Below are positions 57,365 through 64,000 of a DNA stretch of 64,000 nucleotides, one piece after another. The notes under the pieces were generated by a model, which was given only the letters and a program-made list of their open reading frames with translations, did no database searches and was not told the DNA's origin. Within the stretch, counting starts at the first letter, position 1, and each line of letters opens with the position of its first letter. Source of the stretch: Azotobacter bryophylli (lineage in GTDB: Bacteria; Pseudomonadota; Gammaproteobacteria; Pseudomonadales; Pseudomonadaceae); the NCBI RefSeq assembly GCF_042643485.1, contig NZ_JBHRSJ010000012.1, forward strand, positions 186,001-250,000. The letters run 5' to 3'. The position numbers and the translations under genes were made by a program.

Positions 57365-58167
57365 GCGCGCAGACGGGAGACCGGCCGAGGGAGCCGCTGA
57401 TCCGGGTGCGCGGGCTGGTCAACCGCTTCGGCCGGCAGACGGTCCACGAGAACCTCGACCTGGACATCTACCGCGGCGAGATCCTCGGCGTGGTCGGCGG
57501 CTCGGGCACCGGCAAGTCGGTGCTGCTGCGCAGCATCGTCGGCCTGCGCCGGCCCGATGCCGGCAGCGTACAGCTGTTCGGCGAGGACCTGCTGACCCTG
57601 CCCCCCGAGCGCCGTTCGCGGCTGGAACGGCGCTTCGGCGTGCTGTTCCAGCAGGGCGCGCTGTTCACCTCGCTGAACCTGGCGGAGAACGTCGCCCTGC
57701 CGCTGATCGAGCACGTCGGCCTCGACCGGCACGAAGCCGAACACCTGGCCCGGCTCAAGCTGGCCCTGGCCGGGCTGCCGGGCGATGCCGCCGGCAAGTA
57801 CCCGGCCGAGCTCTCCGGCGGCATGATCAAGCGCGCCGCCCTGGCCCGCGCCCTGGCCCTGGACCCGGAAGTGCTGTTCCTCGACGAGCCGACCGCCGGC
57901 CTCGACCCGATCGGCGCGGCGGCCTTCGACCAGCTGATCCTGACCCTGCGCGACGCCCTCGGCCTCAGCGTATGCCTGGTCACCCACGACCTGGACACCC
58001 TCTACACCGCCTGCGACCGAGTCGCGGTGCTGGCGAACCGGCGCGTACTGGTGGCCGACCGCCTGGAGGTAGTGGCCGAGACCGACGACCCCTGGGTCCG
58101 CGAATACTTCCACGGCCCGCGCGGCCGCGCGGCCAGGCAGGCCGCCGAATTGCAGGAGACCCCCTGA
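57361..58167 (+). CDS. MlaF-type ABC ATP-binding protein
   Basis: The protein has 268 aa from GTG 57361, overlapping the permease stop. Walker A is GGSGTGKSV, the signature is LSGGMIKRAALARAL, Walker B is VLFLDEPTAGLDPIG and the H-loop is VTHDLDTLYT. Typical MlaF features include the GMIKRAALARAL motif. It energises the MCE complex. Confidence 0.92.
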   Translation: MSAQTGDRPREPLIRVRGLVNRFGRQTVHENLDLDIYRGEILGVVGGSGTGKSVLLRSIVGLRRPDAGSVQLFGEDLLTLPPERRSRLERRFGVLFQQGALFTSLNLAENVALPLIEHVGLDRHEAEHLARLKLALAGLPGDAAGKYPAELSGGMIKRAALARALALDPEVLFLDEPTAGLDPIGAAAFDQLILTLRDALGLSVCLVTHDLDTLYTACDRVAVLANRRVLVADRLEVVAETDDPWVREYFHGPRGRAARQAAELQETP

Positions 58168-59102
58168 TGGAAACCCGAGCGCATCACGTGCTGATCGGCC
58201 TGTTCACCGTTGCCGCGGTGCTCGGCGCCCTGCTCTTCGCCCTCTGGCTGGGCAAGTCCAGCTTGGACCGCGACTTCGACAACTACGAGATCCTGTTCGA
58301 CAGCTCGGTCAGCGGTCTGGCGCCCGGCAGCCTAGTGGAATACAACGGCATCCGCGTCGGCAACGTCGAACAGCTCTGGCTCGATCCCCAGGACCCGCGC
58401 AAGGTCCACGCGCTGATCCGCGTCTACGCCGGCACGCCGGTCAAGCAGGACACCCAGGCACGCCTGGCGCTGGCCAACATCACCGGCAACATGAACATCC
58501 AGCTGCATGGCGGCACTCCGGAAAGCCCCCTGCTGACGAGCCGCAGGGGCCCGCCCCTGATCGTCGCCGACCCCTCGCCGCTCACCACCCTGCTGGGCAA
58601 CGGCGAGGACATGATGAGCAACCTCAACAACCTGCTGAGCAGCGCCAACCGGATTCTCTCGCCGGAGAACACCAATCATCTCAGCCATACCCTCGAACAC
58701 CTGGAGGTGGCCACCGAGGCCATCGCCTCCCAGCGCGAGGAATTCCGCCAGACCCTCCAGCACATGAACAGCCTGGGCAAGCAGGCCGGTCTGGCCATGG
58801 AGGAAATCACCAAGCTGACCCATACCGCCAACGGCCTGCTGGACGAGCACGGTAGCGACCTGATGAACAGCGCGAAGCATTCGATGGCCGCCCTGGATCG
58901 TTCGACCTCGCGTCTGGACAAGCTGCTGGCGGACAACGACAAGGCCCTGGACAGCGGCCTGCAGGGGGTCGCCGACCTCGGCCCGGCCATCGGCGAGCTG
59001 CGCGCGACCCTCGCCTCGCTGCGCCGGGTCACCCAGCATCTCGAAGACAATCCGTCCGGCTTCCTGCTCGGCCGGGAGAAGTTGCAGGAGTTCAACCCAT
59101 GA
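58167..59102 (+). CDS. MCE (MlaD) domain substrate-binding protein
   Basis: The protein has 311 aa and overlaps the ATPase stop by 1 nt. A single N-terminal membrane segment (about 7-28) precedes an MCE domain (about 40-120, GSLVEYNGIRVGNVEQLWL). A long periplasmic helical region follows (about 145-310) with coiled-coil character and Asn/Leu repeats (MSNLNNLLSSANRIL). It binds lipid in the periplasm. Longer than MlaD, closer to the PqiB/TtgL-type single-MCE proteins. Confidence 0.88.
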   Translation: METRAHHVLIGLFTVAAVLGALLFALWLGKSSLDRDFDNYEILFDSSVSGLAPGSLVEYNGIRVGNVEQLWLDPQDPRKVHALIRVYAGTPVKQDTQARLALANITGNMNIQLHGGTPESPLLTSRRGPPLIVADPSPLTTLLGNGEDMMSNLNNLLSSANRILSPENTNHLSHTLEHLEVATEAIASQREEFRQTLQHMNSLGKQAGLAMEEITKLTHTANGLLDEHGSDLMNSAKHSMAALDRSTSRLDKLLADNDKALDSGLQGVADLGPAIGELRATLASLRRVTQHLEDNPSGFLLGREKLQEFNP

Positions 59103-59725
59103 GTCTTCCCCAGCCGCTGCGCGCCGCGCTTCTGCTCGTCCTGCTCGGCCCGCTGTCGGCCTGCTCGGTGCTGCCGAAAGCCGAACCCATCCACATCTAC
59201 CGTCTGCCGAGCAGCCCCGCGAACCGCCCGCCGGCGGATTCGCCGCGACTCGAGCAGACACTGGTCGTGGATACGCCGCAGGCCGACCGCATGCTCGGCA
59301 GCGGCCGCATCGTGGTGGTGCCGAAGCACAACCGGGTCAGCAGCTACGAGGGCGCACGCTGGAGCGACGCGGCACCGATCCTGCTGCGCGACCGCCTGGT
59401 CGAGGCCTTCCGCCAGGACGGCCGGGTGGCCAACGTCATCAGCGACGACCAGCGCCTGCACACCGACCTGGAGCTGGTCAGCGACCTGCGCGGCTTCCAC
59501 ACCGAGTACGTGGACGGCGAAGCCCAGGTGGTGATCCGCCTCGAGGCCAGTCTGGTGCAGAGCTCCAGCCAGCAAGTACTGGCCAGCCGCAGCTTCGAGG
59601 TGCGCCAGCCCAGCGAGGACGAGAAGCTCGACGCGGTGGTCGCCGCCTTCGGCCAGGCCGGCGATGCCCTCAGCCGGCAGGTGGTGGCATGGATGCTGGA
59701 GCAGAGCGAGAAGCGGGTGCGCTAG
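59099..59725 (+). CDS. ABC-type transport auxiliary lipoprotein, PqiC-like
   Basis: The protein has 208 aa. The leader LLLVLLGPLSAC ends with a lipobox (LSAC), giving an outer-membrane lipoprotein. The domain with IYRLPSSPANRP, VDTPQADRMLGSGRIVVVPKHNRVSSYEGARWSDAAPILLRDRLVEAF matches DUF330/PqiC. It would receive lipid at the outer membrane end of the MCE system. ATGA overlap with the previous gene completes a tightly coupled four-gene operon. Confidence 0.9.
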   Translation: MSLPQPLRAALLLVLLGPLSACSVLPKAEPIHIYRLPSSPANRPPADSPRLEQTLVVDTPQADRMLGSGRIVVVPKHNRVSSYEGARWSDAAPILLRDRLVEAFRQDGRVANVISDDQRLHTDLELVSDLRGFHTEYVDGEAQVVIRLEASLVQSSSQQVLASRSFEVRQPSEDEKLDAVVAAFGQAGDALSRQVVAWMLEQSEKRVR

Positions 59726-59735
59726 CCGCCGGGCC

Positions 59736-59894
59736 TCAGCGTCTGGCGATGATGTAGACCGCGTGGATGATGCCGGGCAGATAACCGAGCAGGGTCAGCA
59801 AGACGTTCAGCCAGAACGCCCCGGCGAAGCCGACCTGCAGGAACACCCCGAGCGGCGGCAGCAGGATGGCGACGAGGATGCGCAGCAAATCCAT
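59736..59894 (-). CDS. YqaE/Pmp3 family small membrane protein
   Basis: The protein has 52 aa, MDLLRILVAILLPPLGVFLQ followed by a second hydrophobic segment. It is almost entirely two transmembrane helices and matches the YqaE/Pmp3 (UPF0057) family that affects membrane potential under stress. A GGAGGAC ribosome binding site precedes ATG 59894. Convergent with the MCE operon, with 10 nt between them. Confidence 0.88.
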   Translation of the reverse strand: MDLLRILVAILLPPLGVFLQVGFAGAFWLNVLLTLLGYLPGIIHAVYIIARR

Positions 59895-60024
59895 GGAAGA
59901 GTCCTCCGCAACGGCCCCGCGCGGGCCCTTTTCAGAACCGACCCGGCAGGCGGGCCGGGGTTCCTTGCCGTGAGCCGCGGGCGCTGCCCATAATCGCCTG
60001 CCCCCTACCCTCAGGAGCCATGGA

Positions 60025-61556
<1,532 letters not shown>

Positions 61557-61573
61557 GCCGGCTTCCGCGCCTG

Positions 61574-61616
61574 TGTCCAGCACGCTGGACAGGCTTTTTG
61601 TCCACAACCCTGGACA
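61574..61616 (+). promoter_or_regulatory. Two upstream activator sites of the sigma54 promoter
   Basis: TGTCCAGCACGCTGGACA (61574-61591) and TGTCCACAACCCTGGACA (61599-61616) are both TGTCCA-N6-TGGACA, with centres 25 bp apart. A further GGACATGTCC overlaps the end. They lie about 110-135 nt before the predicted start, as for enhancer sites of the upstream activator gene product. Confidence 0.75.
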
Positions 61617-61689
61617 TGTCCTGAAAAGCGGGCAGCTCCGCCCGCCCCGCCGCCGCACCATCCCGCCCCGCCCCGTGTGCGCCCACACG

Positions 61690-61705
61690 TGGCACGGATT
61701 TCGCT
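61690..61705 (+). promoter_or_regulatory. Sigma54 promoter of the permease operon
   Basis: TGGCACGGATTTCGCT has the GG-N10-GC core of the -24/-12 consensus with one change (TCGC for TTGC). Confidence 0.78.
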
Positions 61706-61747
61706 ATCCTGAATCAGGCGTCCCGCGAAGGCGCCCTCGATGGATCG

Positions 61748-61760
61748 ACAACAACAATAA
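61748..61760 (+). promoter_or_regulatory. CA motif at the permease ribosome binding site
   Basis: ACAACAACAATAA lies directly before the AAAGGA ribosome binding site (61761-61766) of the GntP gene. This is the strongest Crc/Hfq-type site in the window. Confidence 0.6.
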
Positions 61761-61774
61761 AAAGGAATCTCGCC

Positions 61775-63160
61775 ATGGGAACCCTGGGCATACTGCTCTC
61801 GCTCGTCCTGCTGATGTACCTCGCCTACCGCGGCATCAACGTGCTGCTCCTCGCCCCACTGCTGGCCCTCCTCGCCCTGCTGTTCTCCGGCGAGGCGGCG
61901 CTGCTGCTGCCGACCTACACGCAGATGTTCATGAAAGCCATGGGCGGCTACGTCATCCAGTTCTTTCCGCTGTTCCTGCTCGGCGCGCTGTTCGGCAAGC
62001 TGATGGACGACTCGGGCTCGGCGCGGGCCATCGCCCACGGCATCGTCGCCACGGTCGGCCGCGAGCGGGCGATCCTCGCCATCGTGCTGGCCTGCGGCTT
62101 GCTCACCTATGGCGGCGTGTCGCTGTTCGTGGTCGCCTTCGCGGTCTACCCGATCGGCACCGCGCTGTTCCGCGAGGCGGACATTCCCAAGCGCCTCCTG
62201 CCCGGCGCCATCGCCCTCGGCGCCTTCACCTTCACCATGACCGCCCTGCCCGGCACGCCGGCGATCCAGAACGCCATTCCCAACCCCTTCTTCAACACCG
62301 ACGCCTTCGCCGCCCCCGGCCTCGGCCTGATCGGCGGGTTGATCATGCTGATCGGCGGCAGCTGGTGGCTGGCCGGCCAGGCGCGCAAGCTGATGGCCGC
62401 CGGCGAAGGCTACGGCAGCCACCGCGACGAGCCGTCCGGGCACGACGACCTGCCGTACACCGGCTTCTGGCCCTCGCTGCTGCCGATCCTGCTGGTGATC
62501 GCACTCAACTTCCTGATGGCCAAGCAGATCCTGCCGAGCCTGGACACCAGCTACCTGGCCCGCCCCGAGTTCGGCGGCCTGCAGGACGCCAAGTCGCTGA
62601 TCGGCATCTGGGCCATCATCATCGCCCTGTCCGCCGCCTGTCTGCTGCTGGTGGCGATGCACTGGAAGCGCTGGGCCAATCTCCGTCAAACGGTCAACGA
62701 GGGCACCTTCGGCTCCATGCTGCCGATCCTCAATACCGCCTCGGAGGTGGGCTACGGCACCGTGATCGCCTCCCTGGCCGGCTTCGTGGCGATCCGCGAC
62801 CTGGTCCTCGGGGTCTCGAGCAACCCGCTGGTCTCCGAGGCGGTGGCGGTCAACGTGCTGGCCGGCATCACCGGCTCGGCCTCGGGCGGCATGTCGATCG
62901 CCCTCAAGACCCTCGGCGCCCAGTATCTGGCGATGGCCAACGCCGCCGGCATCGATCCCGAACTGCTGCACCGGGTCGCGGCCATGGCCTCCGGCTGCAT
63001 GGACTCCCTGCCGCACAACGGCGCGGTGATCTCGCTGCTGGCCATCTGCAAGCTGACGCACCGCGAGTCGTACCGCTACATCTTCGTCAACACCGTGGCC
63101 TTCCCAATGCTGGCGCTGACCGTGGTCATCGCCCTCGGCAGCCTGTTCGGCAACTTCTGA
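61775..63160 (+). CDS. GntP family permease, probably for 3-hydroxybutyrate or related acids
   Basis: The protein has 461 aa with about 12 hydrophobic segments. GntP-family features include LPGTPAIQNAIPNPFF and AVNVLAGITGSASGGMSIALKTLG. In P. aeruginosa the homologue beside the PA2005-type activator belongs to a 3-hydroxybutyrate/acetoacetate gene set, so this substrate is likely but not shown. First gene of the sigma54-controlled operon, with a CoA-transferase gene 10 nt downstream. Confidence 0.85.
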   Translation: MGTLGILLSLVLLMYLAYRGINVLLLAPLLALLALLFSGEAALLLPTYTQMFMKAMGGYVIQFFPLFLLGALFGKLMDDSGSARAIAHGIVATVGRERAILAIVLACGLLTYGGVSLFVVAFAVYPIGTALFREADIPKRLLPGAIALGAFTFTMTALPGTPAIQNAIPNPFFNTDAFAAPGLGLIGGLIMLIGGSWWLAGQARKLMAAGEGYGSHRDEPSGHDDLPYTGFWPSLLPILLVIALNFLMAKQILPSLDTSYLARPEFGGLQDAKSLIGIWAIIIALSAACLLLVAMHWKRWANLRQTVNEGTFGSMLPILNTASEVGYGTVIASLAGFVAIRDLVLGVSSNPLVSEAVAVNVLAGITGSASGGMSIALKTLGAQYLAMANAAGIDPELLHRVAAMASGCMDSLPHNGAVISLLAICKLTHRESYRYIFVNTVAFPMLALTVVIALGSLFGNF

Positions 63161-63169
63161 GGTGGTTCC

Positions 63170-64000
63170 ATGAGCAAAGTGATGAGCGCCGCCGCTGCGG
63201 TGGCGAGAATTCCGAACGGCGCTACGGTCGCCACCGGCGGCTTCGTCGGCATCGGTTTCGCCGAGGAAGTCGCCATCGCCCTGGAGCGGCGTTTCCTGCA
63301 GGAGGACGCGCCGCGCGACCTGAACCTGATCTATGCCGCCGGCCAGGGCGACGGCAAGGGCCGCGGGCTCGACCACCTGGCCCATCCGGGGCTGCTGCGA
63401 CGGGTGATCGGCGGACACTGGGGGCTGGTGCCGGGGCTGCAGAAGCTGGCCGGGGAGAACCGCATCCAGGCCTACAACCTGCCACAGGGGGTGATCTCCC
63501 AGCTGTTCCGCGACATCGCCGGCGGCCGGCCGGGACAACTGTCGCGGGTCGGCCTGGGCACCTTCGTCGATCCGCAGTACGGCGGCGGCAAGCTGAACGC
63601 CTGCACCACCGAGGAAGTGGTGCGGCGGATGAGCATCGACGGCATCGACTACCTGTTCTATCCCTGCCTGCCGATCCAGGTCGGCATCATCCGCGCCACC
63701 AGCGCCGATCCGGACGGCAACCTGAGCATGGAGCGCGAGGCGCTGACGGTCGAGAGCCTGGCCATCGCCATGGCCGCGCGCAACTCGGGCGGGCTGGTCA
63801 TCGCCCAGGTCGAGCGGCTGGTCGAGCGCGGCTCGCTGGGACCGCGGCAGGTGAAGATCCCCGGCATCCTGGTCGACTGCGTGGTCCTCGCCGAACCGCA
63901 GAACCATCCGCAAACCTTCGCCACCGCCTACAACCCGGCGTTCTCCGCCGAAACCCGGGTGCCGGCGGAAAGCCTCGCCCCCCTGCCGCTGGACGTGCGC
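63170..64000 (+). CDS. Acyl-CoA:acetate/3-ketoacid CoA-transferase, YdiF-like (N-terminal part)
   Basis: 277 residues are present and the gene runs off the window. It starts MSKVMSAAAAVARIPNGATVATGGFVGIGFAEEVAIALERRF and contains IYAAGQGDGKGRGLDHLAHPGLLRRVIGGHWGL and YNLPQGVISQLFRDIAGGRPG, which match the fused alpha-beta CoA-transferase YdiF or propionate CoA-transferase. The catalytic Glu lies in the unseen half. Same operon as the permease, 10 nt after it. Confidence 0.85.
   Translation, partial: MSKVMSAAAAVARIPNGATVATGGFVGIGFAEEVAIALERRFLQEDAPRDLNLIYAAGQGDGKGRGLDHLAHPGLLRRVIGGHWGLVPGLQKLAGENRIQAYNLPQGVISQLFRDIAGGRPGQLSRVGLGTFVDPQYGGGKLNACTTEEVVRRMSIDGIDYLFYPCLPIQVGIIRATSADPDGNLSMEREALTVESLAIAMAARNSGGLVIAQVERLVERGSLGPRQVKIPGILVDCVVLAEPQNHPQTFATAYNPAFSAETRVPAESLAPLPLDVR

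Overview
The window is chromosomal DNA of a high-GC gammaproteobacterium of the Pseudomonadaceae. The evidence is the order rpsU-dnaG-rpoD, the tkt-epd-pgk-fba cluster, Pseudomonas-type small families (DUF3509, DUF2790) and a CrcZ/CrcY-type small RNA with a sigma54 promoter. A CooA-like CO sensor beside a CowN-like nitrogenase-protecting protein points to a diazotroph, most likely Azotobacter or a nitrogen-fixing relative of Pseudomonas stutzeri. That is inference: no nif gene lies in the window. I see no insertion sequence, prophage, CRISPR array or rRNA.

Layout. 1-5.6 kb: end of a solute symporter, a cNMP/CBS/DUF294 signalling protein, an exonuclease, an acyltransferase and a TraX-like membrane protein. 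5.6-6.06 kb: a gene-free stretch with a cluster of DnaA-box-like 9-mers. 6-24 kb: mostly single-gene units (MFS exporter, dbpA, GST, a diguanylate cyclase, ald, DUF1264, slipin/NfeD pair, YccS, di-haem cytochrome c peroxidase-like protein, Gre-like factor, YedI, small secreted proteins). 24-29.7 kb: tkt-epd-pgk-fba on the minus strand, with hairpins between genes. 29.9-36.2 kb: GNAT, rpsU-dnaG-rpoD, cooA-cowN and tRNA-Ile2(CAU). 36.4-46 kb: opgD, then three c-di-GMP genes (GGDEF, HD-GYP, GGDEF). 46-49 kb: a PQQ-type sugar dehydrogenase and a beta-lactamase-fold hydrolase. 49-53 kb: a 3-ketoacid CoA-transferase/AtoE operon with a divergent LysR regulator. 54.6-55.3 kb: the CrcZ/CrcY-type sRNA. 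56-59.7 kb: a four-gene MCE (Mla-like) lipid ABC system. 60-64 kb: a sigma54 activator containing an assembly gap, its probable target promoter, a GntP-family permease and the start of a CoA-transferase.

Two regulatory circuits can be read directly. First, cooA is followed by a CooA-type operator (TGTCG-N6-TGACA) that overlaps its stop codon and sits where a class II activator would contact the predicted cowN promoter. Second, the CrcZ/CrcY-type RNA is rich in AACAA-type CA motifs. The four complete short-chain-acid catabolism or transport genes in the window (atoE, both CoA-transferase subunits and the GntP permease) carry similar CA motifs next to their ribosome binding sites, as expected of Hfq/Crc catabolite-repression targets.

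The 87-N gap at 60993-61079 splits the sigma54 activator into two frames. The conserved AAA+ sequence predicts only about 22 missing bases, and that length restores one continuous frame.
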